The notes under the pieces are model-generated. The model saw only the letters and a program-made list of their open reading frames with translations, had not been told where the DNA came from and did no database searches. 64,000 bases of DNA from Sulfuricellaceae bacterium (GTDB lineage Bacteria > Pseudomonadota > Gammaproteobacteria > Burkholderiales > Sulfuricellaceae): the NCBI GenBank assembly GCA_030690895.1, contig JAUYFQ010000001.1, positions 1 through 64,000 of the forward strand. Reading direction: 5' to 3'. Made by a program: the position numbers and the translations under genes. This document shows positions 37,201 to 46,622 of this stretch, piece by piece (within the stretch, counting starts at the first letter, position 1; each line of letters begins with the position of its first letter).

Positions 37201-39411
37201 CACCCTTGCCCGCCGATGCTTAACCATATCCGCATCGAGCACGATGGCGAGGGACTGACCTGTACGCCGGAGCCAGTGACAGTCCGGGCTTGTTCGAATG
37301 TGAACTGCACCTCGGAATACACCGGCAGCGTGACGACGACGCTTTCCCCAAGCGGCTGGGTGGGCGGGAACACCATCACCTTCAGTGGTGGCCACACCAC
37401 GGCTCAACTGAGCTACCCCACGGCAGGAGCTATCACACTGGGTGCGTCATCGACCACTCCAATTCCCAGTGTGGCGGCGCGCTGCTTCAATGGGGCGACA
37501 GAAACGTGCAGCATGAATTTCGTCAACACTGGCTTTATTTTCTCCACCACGGGTGCATCCCCGTTCAACCAGATAATTCCTACCCAAACTGCGGGCACAA
37601 GCTCGGGTAATCTGTATCTGGTGGCGGTGCGCACGGATACCACGACAAAATCCTGTGAGGCCGCAGTGCAGGGGGCCAATTCGGTTGATTTGGCTTATGA
37701 GTGCCTCAACCCCGCAACCTGTTACGGCGCCAACTTGATGAGTATCAATGGCGGCAGTGGCGCCACCACCATTTCTCGCAATAATAGCGGCAGCGTGACC
37801 AGCTATGCCTCCGTCAACATGACTTTCGATGCCAATGGCGCTGCACCCTTCACCATGGTCTACAGCGATGTGGGTGAACTGAGGTTGCATGCCCGCAAGG
37901 TGGTGAATGGCGCGACCTTGACCGGTAGTGGCGGAGGCGCGGGCGGCAATGGCGGATTCGTGGTCAAGCCGGCCGAGTTTGTGCTGTCCGCCATTGAACA
38001 GACGGCGTCACCGAATTTGGCCAATCCGGCGGCTGCGGACGCTGGCGGCACAAAATTCGTCAAGGCGGGTGAAGCCTTTTCCGTTACTGTCAAGGCCGTG
38101 ACTTCGACCGGGAGTACGGCGTATAGCTATGGCCGGGAAACCGTTGCCGAGGGCGTGAAGCTGACGTCTGCGCTAAAGCCGGGCCTTGCCGGGTTGATCA
38201 ACAACCCGGCGCTTGTCAACAGCGCCGCATTTGGTTCATTCACCAATGGTGTGGCAACGGGAACGACATTCAGTTGGGACGAGGTCGGCATCATCACGCT
38301 TACGCCCAGCGTTGCAGACGGCAGCTATCTTGGCGTGGGAAATATCACGGGCACGACTACTGGCGATGTCGGGCGCTTCTATGCGGCCAAGTTTGCACTC
38401 TCTGCGGGTGCCATCACCAATCGTGCCGATCTGTGCCCCAACCCGCCCGCAGTGCAACCCGCTGGATGCCCCTCGGTATTTACCTATATTGGGGAGTCGA
38501 TGAATGCGCTGTTTACCCTGAAGGCACAAGCAGTGGGTGGGGCAACGTTGCAGAATTACACCCACGATTCGGTTACAGCTGCGAATGATTTTGCCAAACT
38601 CGATCCGATGGCCGCCGTAATCGCAGGAACTGGCGGCCCGCTCGTGATGGGTGCGGTAAACAGTGGTGCACCCCGAACCCCGTTCCCGCCCTGTGGCGGA
38701 ACGCCAGCGCATCCTTGCTTTACGCCATCGCAAGCGACGGCAGGCACTTTTTCGGTCGGTGTGGCAGACATTGTCGTGCCCTTCTCGATTTATCGGGGCA
38801 ATACGCCGGTCGGTCCTTATGCAGCCATGGAAATAGGCATTGCGCCACAGGATAGCGATGGGGCGATTTTGTCCGCTTATGATCTGGACACCGTGAATGT
38901 TGTGGCAGGTACTAACAATCATGCCAAAGTGGGGAGCAATACCGAAGTCCGTTTTGGTCGCCTGAAGACCGCCAATGCCTATGGCTCGGAACTGCTGGGC
39001 TTGCCGACCCCCTTGCAGGCGCAATACTGGAACGGCACCGGCTGGAAGGTTAACCTGGACGACAATGCAACCACTCTAGCAGCGGGAAGCATCATCATGA
39101 GTGCCTACACGGGGAACCTCGCCGCTGGTGAGACGACGCTCTCGCCCAGTGGAAGCGTAACATTCACGGCCGGACGGGCGCCCCTCGGGCTGACCAGTCC
39201 AGGCGCAGGCAATAACGGCAGCGTGATTCTGACTGTGGATGTGCCGCCGTGGCTGCGTTACAACTGGGGAATCACGGCCAACGATACTTCGCCCTATATC
39301 CAGGCAGGGTGTAGCAATGGTGTCGCGCCGCCAAATAATGATTGTCCCGTTTTCCGTGCTACCTTCGGTATCTACAAAACCCCCATCATCTACATGCGAG
39401 AGAATTATTAA
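34276..39411 (+). CDS. mshQ: MshQ-like large secreted protein of the MSHA locus
   Basis: The 1711-residue protein has a signal peptide (ALGALAVVGNASA) and a chain of extracellular modules: Ig-like segments (about 30-270), two beta-sandwich modules with FWMRRG and YWHVDDV motifs (270-640), a DUF11-like module (LTATNNGPG, about 640-760), a LamG-like concanavalin domain (about 760-970) and the conserved C-terminal MshQ region (about 1000-1711, ending YIQAGC...FRATFGIY). ATG 34276 has GGAG upstream. MshQ is thought to be a surface or pilus-associated protein; its exact role is not known. Confidence 0.88.
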   Translation: MGNRGLSLLANVVRSVMIWVACLALGALAVVGNASAALVVNSVTLNGGASVTVLPGATISVAVSETNTAGSIWRSTQIRTTETTTGTEVTTCINTPDHSGNGTYSETFNITAPATAGTYDVRVRAYENSDCSGSRGTLTLADGIIVATLAAPPSVLSINRSSFDPTEANTSVTWSVVFDKSVTGVDIADFALAQAGGVSGASLTSVTGSGTTWTVTANTGTGTTGTLRLDLVDNDTIVSSGLPLGGLGLGNGNFSGQSYTLALPYCATVPSAIYCDDFERTAPGVVGNGWTITPANVANCTSTDPANTNCAGIDRDIAPFNNYTVPHATNTRSMFTRWSIVSVDSQTIDLSTRPAALLSFWMRRGGDAFSEYPEAVGENYLVQYWDGAAWQILAQYPSGVMQGEVFTPVIQLPPGALHANFKLRFYQPSGSGKTGSGGAPGVVGYDYWHVDNVVVTEAPASSYVGAFCDNFEGGLGRWSLTAEGAPTGSSIGDARLGTTDFSSASHELDMRWGYVVASTLRTDMRGVGGNISYWVKSGGGTTNRAPDAGENLVAEYYNSSGSWTQLATYLANGSTTSSIYNASFLLPADAKHEGFRLRFRQLAGSGYDRDYWHVDDVCVGAGLPTADLSLSMTRGGALVPGANVPYTLTATNNGPGTLAGSLQIVNTLPADLSFFSASGTGWTCGVAGQTVTCSWVGTLVSGASAPALTLTATVALSASGTITNTATVTGTVTDNSLANNTASNTGSVDTATRVAEYHLDEASWNGTLGEVKDTAGYAGGPFDGSALASSSPLPTPTLTSPAISGSPGTCGYATMPGPAANGGAFTLSGLPVATTAGSKSSVAFWMYWDGVENVMPIGWSQHGLLFSGGSFGFTTNNSDIYGVSSAGLASGWHHVAAVFTNGSVTSNQLYIDGALQTLSQRLGSPNLANAMVGSTLQVGGWLQNSGYRFSGLMDEVLVYRNVLSPAEVVTIYGVTHPCPPMLNHIRIEHDGEGLTCTPEPVTVRACSNVNCTSEYTGSVTTTLSPSGWVGGNTITFSGGHTTAQLSYPTAGAITLGASSTTPIPSVAARCFNGATETCSMNFVNTGFIFSTTGASPFNQIIPTQTAGTSSGNLYLVAVRTDTTTKSCEAAVQGANSVDLAYECLNPATCYGANLMSINGGSGATTISRNNSGSVTSYASVNMTFDANGAAPFTMVYSDVGELRLHARKVVNGATLTGSGGGAGGNGGFVVKPAEFVLSAIEQTASPNLANPAAADAGGTKFVKAGEAFSVTVKAVTSTGSTAYSYGRETVAEGVKLTSALKPGLAGLINNPALVNSAAFGSFTNGVATGTTFSWDEVGIITLTPSVADGSYLGVGNITGTTTGDVGRFYAAKFALSAGAITNRADLCPNPPAVQPAGCPSVFTYIGESMNALFTLKAQAVGGATLQNYTHDSVTAANDFAKLDPMAAVIAGTGGPLVMGAVNSGAPRTPFPPCGGTPAHPCFTPSQATAGTFSVGVADIVVPFSIYRGNTPVGPYAAMEIGIAPQDSDGAILSAYDLDTVNVVAGTNNHAKVGSNTEVRFGRLKTANAYGSELLGLPTPLQAQYWNGTGWKVNLDDNATTLAAGSIIMSAYTGNLAAGETTLSPSGSVTFTAGRAPLGLTSPGAGNNGSVILTVDVPPWLRYNWGITANDTSPYIQAGCSNGVAPPNNDCPVFRATFGIYKTPIIYMRENY

Positions 39412-39489
39412 CCCCACAAAGAGAGATAATCTATTGACAACAATGGCTTATTCATTTAACTTCAAGCTGATTGTTTAATCGGTCGACTT

Positions 39490-40425
39490 ATGTCTCTTTT
39501 TACCAGAAAAAAACAGGAACCCGGCTGGGCGGCCATGCAGTTCACCTCGGAAGGCGTGAGCCTGGTTCATGTACGCCAGGTGATGGACGGCAGGCCGCTG
39601 GTAACGCTTTGTGTGGCGTCTCCGGCAAGCGCGGTGGATGTGCCCGTTCTGGAGAAACTGCTCAAGGAGCATCGTCTCAACCGCTATAAATGCAGTTTTC
39701 TGCTTAATTCCGGCGAGTACCAGATGCTGGTGGTCGATGCACCCAACGTTCCTGCTGCCGAGATGAAAACGGCGGTGCGCTGGCGCATCAAGGATATGCT
39801 GGATTTTGCTGTTGACGGCGCGATGGTAGACGTACTTGATATTCCCGCCGACAAGAACGCACAGTCGCGCAATCGCTCGATATTTGCCGTGGCAGCGCCC
39901 AGTGCTGCGATCAAAAAATGCGTGGTGGATTTCGATGCTGCCAAGCTGCCTGTCAGTGTGATTGATATCCCCGAACTGGCGCAGCGCAATATAGCCACTC
40001 TGCTGGAGGATAAAGGGCGCGGCATGGCCTTGCTGTCTTTTGACGAAAGCGGCGGTTTGCTGACCTTTACTTTCGAGGGCGAACTGTATTCATCACGTCA
40101 TATTGACGTTTCACTGTCGCAGTTGAACCAGTCAGATAGCGAGCAGCGGCAGCGCCATTTCGACCGGATCACGCTGGAATTGCAACGTTCGATGGATCAT
40201 TTTGAACGCCAGTTTGCCTTTATCACCATCAGCAAATTGATGTTGGCGGCCCTGCCAGAGGCGGTCAACCTCGAAGCATATCTGTCCAGTAACTTGTATA
40301 TTCCAGTGGCGACGCTGAGTCTGGATGACATATTTGATTTCTCCAGATTGCCGGGCGCCTCGCCGGATATTCGCCAGCATTGTTTTTATGCCTTGGGGGC
40401 GGCTTTGCGGGACGAGTCAGTATGA
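39490..40425 (+). CDS. mshI: MSHA biogenesis protein MshI (PilM-like)
   Basis: The 311-residue protein matches MshI with an actin-like fold (WAAMQFTSEGVSLVHVRQV at the start, LLSFDESGGLLTFTF in the middle) and no membrane helix. It would form the cytoplasmic part of the alignment complex, like PilM. The 78 bases before it contain an AT-rich stretch but no recognisable repeat. Confidence 0.88.
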   Translation: MSLFTRKKQEPGWAAMQFTSEGVSLVHVRQVMDGRPLVTLCVASPASAVDVPVLEKLLKEHRLNRYKCSFLLNSGEYQMLVVDAPNVPAAEMKTAVRWRIKDMLDFAVDGAMVDVLDIPADKNAQSRNRSIFAVAAPSAAIKKCVVDFDAAKLPVSVIDIPELAQRNIATLLEDKGRGMALLSFDESGGLLTFTFEGELYSSRHIDVSLSQLNQSDSEQRQRHFDRITLELQRSMDHFERQFAFITISKLMLAALPEAVNLEAYLSSNLYIPVATLSLDDIFDFSRLPGASPDIRQHCFYALGAALRDESV

Positions 40426-40468
40426 GAGTAAAAAATGGATTTATCCGGTTTGTCAGCGTGGTGACACA

Positions 40469-41125
40469 TTGAGCCAGCAGATCAATCTGCTTGATCCTGC
40501 GTTTCGAAAGAAACCGGGCAGGGGCGCTGCTGTCAGGTTGACACAGGCAGTAGCTGTCATGCTGGTGGTGCTGGCGGGATTTTATGCCTGGAATTTTTAC
40601 AAGGTGAAGGAACTGAACCAGCAGGCGGCAGAAACCGAGATGTTGCTGGAGAGTGCGCAAGCTCAACTGATCCAGGTGACGGCCGCTCATGCTGAACTAC
40701 CCAAAGATTTGCAACTGGAACAGAAAGTTGGTCAGCTTGAGTTGCAGTTGAAAGGGGAGGAAGCTGTGCTGGCCGTACTTAATAGCGGCCAGTTGGGAAA
40801 TACCGAGGGATATTCAGCCTATATGCGCGCGTTTGCCCGGCAGATTGTCGGCGGACTGTGGCTGACGAATTTCAGCATACAGGGGGCAGGGATGAATATG
40901 CAGATCGGCGGGCGGACAATGCGCGCCGAGAACGTGCCGCTCTATATTCGCCACCTGAATCAGGAGCCATCCACCAGGGGACGTGTTTTTACGGCACTGG
41001 AAATGCGGGCGCCGAAAGCCGATGCATCGACTCAAACCGGAGTGACATCCGGCACGCCCTCGCCCGCAAAAGTCCCCGCATACCTTGAATTCAGGCTGCA
41101 TTCGGGCGTGGAGGAAGTTAAGTGA
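40469..41125 (+). CDS. PilN-like MSHA alignment protein (MshI2)
   Basis: The 218-residue protein has the short PilN-type N-terminal motif LSQQINLLDPAFRKK, one membrane helix (about residues 24-44) and a coiled-coil plus ferredoxin-like periplasmic part. In PilM-PilN systems this N-terminal motif binds the cytoplasmic partner. The only start that leaves the motif at the N-terminus is TTG 40469. Confidence 0.82.
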   Translation: MSQQINLLDPAFRKKPGRGAAVRLTQAVAVMLVVLAGFYAWNFYKVKELNQQAAETEMLLESAQAQLIQVTAAHAELPKDLQLEQKVGQLELQLKGEEAVLAVLNSGQLGNTEGYSAYMRAFARQIVGGLWLTNFSIQGAGMNMQIGGRTMRAENVPLYIRHLNQEPSTRGRVFTALEMRAPKADASTQTGVTSGTPSPAKVPAYLEFRLHSGVEEVK

Positions 41126-41853
41126 AAAAATATTGGCAGATGCTGTCCGATCGGCTGAATGCCAGAAATCAGCGCGAACAGATGCTGATTTCCGTTACGG
41201 TGCTGGCGCTAGTCTGGACATTGGTTTCCACGTCGCTGCTTGATCCGCTGCTGGCGCGTAAAAAGAAGATAACAACCGGGCTGACTGCGCAGCAGGAGCA
41301 ATTGGCCGCGCTCGAGAGTCAGATACAGTCCATCCAGACAACTGGACGGCCTGATCCCAACATCCCAACCCGGGTGCGCATGTCGGCGCTGGAGCAGAAG
41401 CTGACTCAGACACAATCCGCTTTGCAGGCTCTACAGGAAAACCTGGTTCCCTCGGACAAAATGGCGCAGTTGCTGCAGGATGTATTGGAGCAGCAGCGTG
41501 GGTTGAAGCTGGTGTCGCTCAAGACGCTGCCCGTAAGCGAATTGCTGGATGGCTATGAACCCGCCAAGACGGGTCGCGCTTTGCCGCCGGGAACGCCGCC
41601 AAACAGCGCACCAGTGAAGGCAGGGTCAGCAGGGGCCGCCGCGCCGAGCGGACCGGTTATTTACCGGCACGGGGTCGAGATTTCTGTCTCGGGTAACTAT
41701 GCCAATCTGTTGCAGTATCTGACTTCCATGGAAGAATTGCCCTGGCGCGTGTTGTGGGGTAAGGCTGAAATGCATGTCGAGACCTGGCCAAACGCCACGC
41801 TGACCGTCACCCTGTATACTTTGAGTATGGAAAAGACATGGCTCAGCGTTTAA
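41122..41853 (+). CDS. mshJ: MSHA biogenesis protein MshJ (PilO-like)
   Basis: The 243-residue protein has one membrane helix (about residues 22-42), a coiled coil (50-120) and a C-terminal fold ending MEELPWRVLWGKAEM. It matches PilO-type inner-membrane alignment proteins. The GTG start overlaps the stop of the preceding gene. Confidence 0.87.
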   Translation: MKKYWQMLSDRLNARNQREQMLISVTVLALVWTLVSTSLLDPLLARKKKITTGLTAQQEQLAALESQIQSIQTTGRPDPNIPTRVRMSALEQKLTQTQSALQALQENLVPSDKMAQLLQDVLEQQRGLKLVSLKTLPVSELLDGYEPAKTGRALPPGTPPNSAPVKAGSAGAAAPSGPVIYRHGVEISVSGNYANLLQYLTSMEELPWRVLWGKAEMHVETWPNATLTVTLYTLSMEKTWLSV

Positions 41854-42251
41854 TCCCGATGGCGGTGTTTCTGGCTGGATCGATTTCGATCCCGGCGTGG
41901 GGGGAAATGCTGCCCGATCCGACACGACCCGCTGCCGAAGCCGAGATGCTGGCCGGAGGCATGGCTGCTCCGATTGTTGGCCCGGTCTTGCAGTCTGTCA
42001 TAATGTCAGCTGGTCGCCGGAATGCGGTGATCAGCGGTCAGTTGTTGTCGGAGGGCGAGCGGTTTGGAGAGGCCTCATTGATCAGGATCAGCGAAAATGA
42101 AGTGGAATTGAGCGGCCCGGAGGGGAAACAAATCCTCAAGCTCTTCCCCGCTGTGGAAAAACTGCCGGTTGAGAAGAAGGAAACACTTCATCTGCCGCCG
42201 GAAAAAACCGGAAATCCGCGAAAATCGGAATCAAAAGTTAAGGCGCCATAA
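41838..42251 (+). CDS. mshK: MSHA biogenesis protein MshK (PilP-like)
   Basis: The 137-residue protein has a signal peptide (IPMAVFLAGSISIPAWG) followed by MLPDPTRP, which is the PilP/MshK hallmark, and a small beta-domain (VLQSVIMSAGRRNAVISGQL). It would link the inner-membrane complex to the MshL secretin. It overlaps mshJ, and its stop overlaps mshL by one base. Confidence 0.86.
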   Translation: MAQRLIPMAVFLAGSISIPAWGEMLPDPTRPAAEAEMLAGGMAAPIVGPVLQSVIMSAGRRNAVISGQLLSEGERFGEASLIRISENEVELSGPEGKQILKLFPAVEKLPVEKKETLHLPPEKTGNPRKSESKVKAP

Positions 42252-44197
42252 TGCGTACCAAAATGCAAATTCATCAATTTTTCTGGCTGGGATTGTCGCC
42301 CTTGCTCCTGGTTGCCTGCTCAGCCACGCCGCCCAGAAATGGCACGACCTATGACAAGATCAATGCCGAGTTGATAGCGGCGAGCCAAAGTAAAGCCAAC
42401 CAAAGCAAGGCCGATGCAAGTGCGCAAGAAGCCGTCAATGCTGCGCTGCTGCCTCCTCTCAGGGTCGGACTTCCAAATGGAGAAGGCAAGACAATCGAGC
42501 AGCGTTTCGATCTGAAAGTTAGCGGCGCACCGGTTGATCAGGTGTTCATGGGTATTGTGAGTGGCACTAAGTACAGCATGCTGGTTCACCCCGAGGTTAC
42601 GGGCGCCATTTCAGTCAATTTGCGAGATGTAACCGTATTCGAGGCGCTGGACGCCATTCGCGATATGTATGGTTATGGATACAGCGTCAATGGCAACCGC
42701 ATCCAGATTCAACCGCTGACCATGCAGACGCGTATTTATAAAGTCAACTATCTGACCGGGCGGCGCACGGGGGGGTCGGATCTGCGCGTCAACTCGGGTT
42801 CTATCAGTTCTTCTGGGGCTGGGAGTTCTGGCGGGACTAGCGGGACTGGCAGTGCAGGCGGCGGGCAGACTTTAACGACAGTGGAAAGCAGCAATGTCTA
42901 TACCGTTTTCAGAAGTGATTTCTGGGGCGATATGGAAAATGCGCTTCGCACTGTAATCGGTTGCCAGGTGACACGCAGTTCTGTGGCGGGCGGAGGGACA
43001 ACATCCGGCATATCCGGCGCGCCGACCGCAACGCAACTTATCGCGGGTGGCGCGGTGTCCGGACGGGGCGTGGAAGGTTGCGAGGGCGGGCGCAGCGTCA
43101 GCGTCAATCCGCTTTCCGGCGTAGTGGTGGTTCGGGCGCTCCCCTCCGAGCAACGCGAGGTCAGCACCTTTCTCAAGCTATCGCAGGTTTCCGTCGACCG
43201 GCAGGTGATTCTGGAAGCTAAAATTCTGGATGTCGAGCTGAGTGACAGCTATCAGGCTGGCGTGAACTGGGCAGGGATCGCGAACAGCGGTAGAAACTCC
43301 ATGGCGCTGGGCCGATCATCAAGTGGCTTTACGGCGGGCCACCAGGGAACCAATACCGGCATCAATCTCAATACATCGGTTTATGGTGTTAACGGGAACG
43401 GTATCAATACGGTCACTTCCCAGCCTAGCGGTGCGCTGGATGGCGCTACGCTGAATCCGCTGGTGGCCATGACTAGCGGCGTGTTTGGCATTGCATTTGC
43501 GAACCAGAATTTTGCCACGATGATCGAATTCTTGCAGACGCAGGGTAATGTTCAGGTTTTGTCCAGCCCGCGAATCTCGACCTTGAATAACCAGAAAGCG
43601 GTGCTGAAGGTTGGGATAGACCAGTTTTTTGTCACCAATGTCAGCTCAACCAGCACGTCAGTTGGAACCACATCAACTTCAACGCCTTCCGTGACGCTGC
43701 AGCCGTTCTTTTCCGGAATAGCGCTCGATGTGACGCCTCAGATCGACGATAACAACAACATCATTCTGCATATCCATCCCTCAGTCAGTAACGTGGAAAC
43801 AGTGAGTACGACCATCGATCTTGGCGCCATGGGACAACTCGTGCTGCCGCTTGCCGCAAGTAACGTATCAGAGACTGATAGCGTGGTGCGTGCAAGGGAT
43901 GGCCAGATTGTCGCCATTGGCGGCTTGATGAAGCAAGTAATGGTGGAGAACCGCAGTGGCGTGCCAGGCGTGAGCGATGTGCCTTATCTGGGTGGGCTGT
44001 TGCGAAATACGGCACAGGGATCCGTCAAGAAAGAACTGGTCATCCTGCTCAAGCCGACCGTCATTCAAGGTGATGACGGCTGGGTGCAGGATATTGCCGA
44101 TGCTCAGGGTCGAGTAGAGACCATGAACCGGGGATTTTCCTATGGCGGCCGGTCGCAAGTATTTGGGGTGGGCGCAGAGAGACAGAACGCTCCGTGA
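42251..44197 (+). CDS. mshL: MSHA outer-membrane secretin MshL
   Basis: The 648-residue lipoprotein has a lipobox ending LLVAC (C23), a secretin N-domain (about 70-150, with VTGAISVNLRDVTVFEALDAIRDMYGY), a serine/glycine-rich linker (about 180-205) and the secretin pore domain (about 320-620, with VQVLSSPRISTLNNQKAVLKVG and VPYLGGLLRNT). It forms the channel through which the pilus passes. Confidence 0.95.
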   Translation: MRTKMQIHQFFWLGLSPLLLVACSATPPRNGTTYDKINAELIAASQSKANQSKADASAQEAVNAALLPPLRVGLPNGEGKTIEQRFDLKVSGAPVDQVFMGIVSGTKYSMLVHPEVTGAISVNLRDVTVFEALDAIRDMYGYGYSVNGNRIQIQPLTMQTRIYKVNYLTGRRTGGSDLRVNSGSISSSGAGSSGGTSGTGSAGGGQTLTTVESSNVYTVFRSDFWGDMENALRTVIGCQVTRSSVAGGGTTSGISGAPTATQLIAGGAVSGRGVEGCEGGRSVSVNPLSGVVVVRALPSEQREVSTFLKLSQVSVDRQVILEAKILDVELSDSYQAGVNWAGIANSGRNSMALGRSSSGFTAGHQGTNTGINLNTSVYGVNGNGINTVTSQPSGALDGATLNPLVAMTSGVFGIAFANQNFATMIEFLQTQGNVQVLSSPRISTLNNQKAVLKVGIDQFFVTNVSSTSTSVGTTSTSTPSVTLQPFFSGIALDVTPQIDDNNNIILHIHPSVSNVETVSTTIDLGAMGQLVLPLAASNVSETDSVVRARDGQIVAIGGLMKQVMVENRSGVPGVSDVPYLGGLLRNTAQGSVKKELVILLKPTVIQGDDGWVQDIADAQGRVETMNRGFSYGGRSQVFGVGAERQNAP

Positions 44198-44198
44198 T

Positions 44199-45032
44199 AT
44201 GTATGAAAAATACTTCGGCCTGACCGAGCAGCCTTTTGGCATTACGCCCGATACCAGTTATTTCTTTGCTTTTGCCAGTTATCAGGAGGCGCTGAATACG
44301 CTGCTGGTTGCCGCCAGAACCGGGGAGGGTTTCATCAAGATAACCGGCGAAGTCGGAACGGGCAAAACCCTGCTGTGCCGCAAGTTCATGGCCAGCCTTG
44401 GCGGAGATTTTGTCACCGCCTACATCCCTAACCCCTACCTGGAACCCAAAGCCTTGTTGCAGGCCGTGACCGAAGATCTTCGCATCCCTATCGAAGCGGA
44501 TATTGACCAGCATCATTTGCTCAAGAGACTGACAATCGGACTGCTGAATTTTGCCCGCGATGGCAAGCGCGTCGTACTGTGCCTGGATGAGGTGCAGGCC
44601 ATGCCGCCTGAAACACTGGAGGCGTTGCGGCTGCTGACCAATCTGGAAACGGAAAAACGAAAATTACTGCAGATCGTGCTATTCGGCCAGCCTGAACTGG
44701 ATGCCAAGCTCGATCAGCCATCGGTGCGTCAACTCAAGCAACGCATCACCTTTCACTACCAGTTGGGGCTGCTGAGGCGTGATGAACTTGATCTGTATAT
44801 TTCCCATCGTCTGGCGATTGCCGGATTCAATGGTGGGCGGCTATTCTCGCCACGGGCGATGAAACATTTGCATCGGGCAAGCAGCGGGGTGCCCCGGCTG
44901 GTCAATATTCTTGCCCACAAGGCGCTCATGCTCACGTATGGAGAGGGAAAATCCCAGGCGGATGCCAAGCAAATGCGCGCGGCCATTGTCGATACGCCCG
45001 CAGCGAAACAGCCCCCTTGGTGGTTGTTCTGA
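44199..45032 (+). CDS. mshM: MSHA biogenesis ATPase MshM (ExeA/GspA family)
   Basis: The 277-residue AAA ATPase has the family opening MYEKYFGLTEQPFGITPD, Walker A GEVGTGKT (residues 50-57), Walker B VVLCLDEVQ and a lid domain with RLVNILAHKALMLTYGEG. Relatives (ExeA) help insert the secretin into the cell wall. It begins two bases after the mshL stop. Confidence 0.92.
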   Translation: MYEKYFGLTEQPFGITPDTSYFFAFASYQEALNTLLVAARTGEGFIKITGEVGTGKTLLCRKFMASLGGDFVTAYIPNPYLEPKALLQAVTEDLRIPIEADIDQHHLLKRLTIGLLNFARDGKRVVLCLDEVQAMPPETLEALRLLTNLETEKRKLLQIVLFGQPELDAKLDQPSVRQLKQRITFHYQLGLLRRDELDLYISHRLAIAGFNGGRLFSPRAMKHLHRASSGVPRLVNILAHKALMLTYGEGKSQADAKQMRAAIVDTPAAKQPPWWLF

Positions 45033-45085
45033 AAACAATTGACCCGGTGAAACTGGGCGTTAAACAAACGGGGTCTTAACTGGTC

Positions 45086-46126
45086 ATGAGCCTGATCAAC
45101 CAGATGTTGCAGGAACTCGAGCAGCGGCAAACAACCAGAGGCACGGTGGCCGCGCAGGTGCGCGCGGTTGATGCGTCGCATCGTTCAGGATTTTGGCGTT
45201 GGGTGGGATGGGCGGTAATCGGTCTGCTGGTAGCCTCTGTGCTGGGTGCCGGGGTCTATTATTATCAAGGCCGTGAACAACGCCCCATTGAAATTGCCGT
45301 ACAGGTATCGCCGGAGCAGCCCGCACCTGTATTGGTTCAGCCAGAAAGTCCGCTGGAAACGCTGCCTTCCGTACTTCAATTGGCATCCGAGCTCGGCAGT
45401 GTGCCGACAAGCGGACCGCTTCCTGTTGCCGATAGCAAGCTGGTGATTCCGGGTGTAGCTGTAAGCGGAAATCGTCAGCCTTCACCGGCAAATTCTACTG
45501 CCAAGCCAATTCCGCCAAAAGAAGATGCGGTGATCAACAAGGAAGTTCGTCAGTTGTCCGCCAGGCAGCGAGCCGAAAATCTATATCAGCAAGCCTATGC
45601 CGGGTTACAGCAGGGTCGGCTTGGCGAAGCGGAGGAAAACCTGAAACAGGCCTTACAGCAGGATGCAGGACATGCCGCTGCGAGGCAGGCCTTATCGGCG
45701 CTGCTCATTGAAACCCGCAGGATGGAACAAGCCGAGAAGGTTTTACAGGATGGCTTGTCCTTGCAGCCAGAGAATGCCGCTTTTGCCATGACACTTGCGC
45801 GTATTCAAGTCGAGCGCGCCAATCTTTCCGGGGCGCTGGCTACCCTGCAACGTTACCCTCCTGCGGTTGATAACCCGGAATTCCACGCCTTTCTCGCCGC
45901 CCTGCTGCAGAAGTCAGAGCAGCACAAGGGGGCCATCGAACATTATCAGGTCGCGCTCCGATACAACCCGACAGCGGGTTCCTGGCTGATTGGGCTGGGA
46001 ATTTCCTATCAGGCTGACCAGCAAAATACCAAGGCGCTGGAGGCCTTTCAGCGCGCCAAACAAAGCAATACGCTGAGCCCGGAGTTGCAGGCTTTCGTTG
46101 ATCAGAAGTTGAGGCAGTTGCAGTAA
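45086..46126 (+). CDS. mshN: MSHA biogenesis TPR protein MshN
   Basis: The 346-residue protein opens MSLINQMLQELEQR (MshN hallmark), has one membrane helix (about residues 38-60), a proline-rich stretch and TPR units (about 155-340). It is the last gene of the msh locus. The following tRNA is on the other strand and no clear terminator hairpin lies between. Confidence 0.9.
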   Translation: MSLINQMLQELEQRQTTRGTVAAQVRAVDASHRSGFWRWVGWAVIGLLVASVLGAGVYYYQGREQRPIEIAVQVSPEQPAPVLVQPESPLETLPSVLQLASELGSVPTSGPLPVADSKLVIPGVAVSGNRQPSPANSTAKPIPPKEDAVINKEVRQLSARQRAENLYQQAYAGLQQGRLGEAEENLKQALQQDAGHAAARQALSALLIETRRMEQAEKVLQDGLSLQPENAAFAMTLARIQVERANLSGALATLQRYPPAVDNPEFHAFLAALLQKSEQHKGAIEHYQVALRYNPTAGSWLIGLGISYQADQQNTKALEAFQRAKQSNTLSPELQAFVDQKLRQLQ

Positions 46127-46153
46127 AACAAGAGGGATGTTGCTGAAAAAAGA

Positions 46154-46227
46154 TGGAGCGGGTGAAGGGAATCGAACCCTCGTCGTAAGCTTGGGAAGCT
46201 TCTGCTCTACCATTGAGCTACACCCGC
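46154..46227 (-). tRNA. tRNA-Gly (CCC anticodon)
   Basis: The minus strand folds into a standard cloverleaf: a seven-pair acceptor GCGGGTG/CACCCGC, D-arm GCTC...GAGC, anticodon loop TTCCCAA giving anticodon CCC (Gly), and T-arm GAGGG-TTCGATT-CCCTT. CCA is encoded at the 3' end. It is convergent with mshN. Confidence 0.95.
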
Positions 46228-46352
46228 AAGGGAAGCCGAATTCTACGTGGCTTATGCCCTTTACTCAACAGCCTGATGCTATCGATGATGTGGATAATTG
46301 CGGAAAGGGCCGCACTGGATGGAACAAGCGCTGATTTCACCGGATCGCTAAG

Positions 46353-46551
46353 AACCGTATTTGAACCACGGGGACCAAAAGTAGGCGCCTCTAGGCGACA
46401 CGGGGATCACGGGGAAAGCCATGGGATTTGGCGCTTGACATGGCTCACCCATTTGGTGATAGGGAAAAATCGTGTAACACATTGATTTTGCCCCGTGATC
46501 CCCGTGTCGCCTAGAGGCGCTACTTTTGGTCCCCGTGGTTCAAATACGGTT
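46353..46551. mobile_element. MITE-like element, family D, copy 4, with 61-62-base arms
   Basis: The arms 46353-46414 and 46491-46551 are perfect inverse copies except for one extra G in the left arm. They contain the AACCACGGGG and CACGGGGATCACGGGG units of family D plus a nested ACCAAAAGTAG...CGCCTCTAGGCG segment. The 76-base interior shares CCATGGGA and AACACATTGATTTT with copy 1 at 21890. It fills most of the 395-base gap after the tRNA; nothing else is visible there. Confidence 0.85.
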
Positions 46552-46622
46552 TTTAGCAACCTGGAATCATCAGAAGGCGAAGCTGTAGAATGCCAAATGG
46601 GCAATCTGGGGTTATTCGTATA

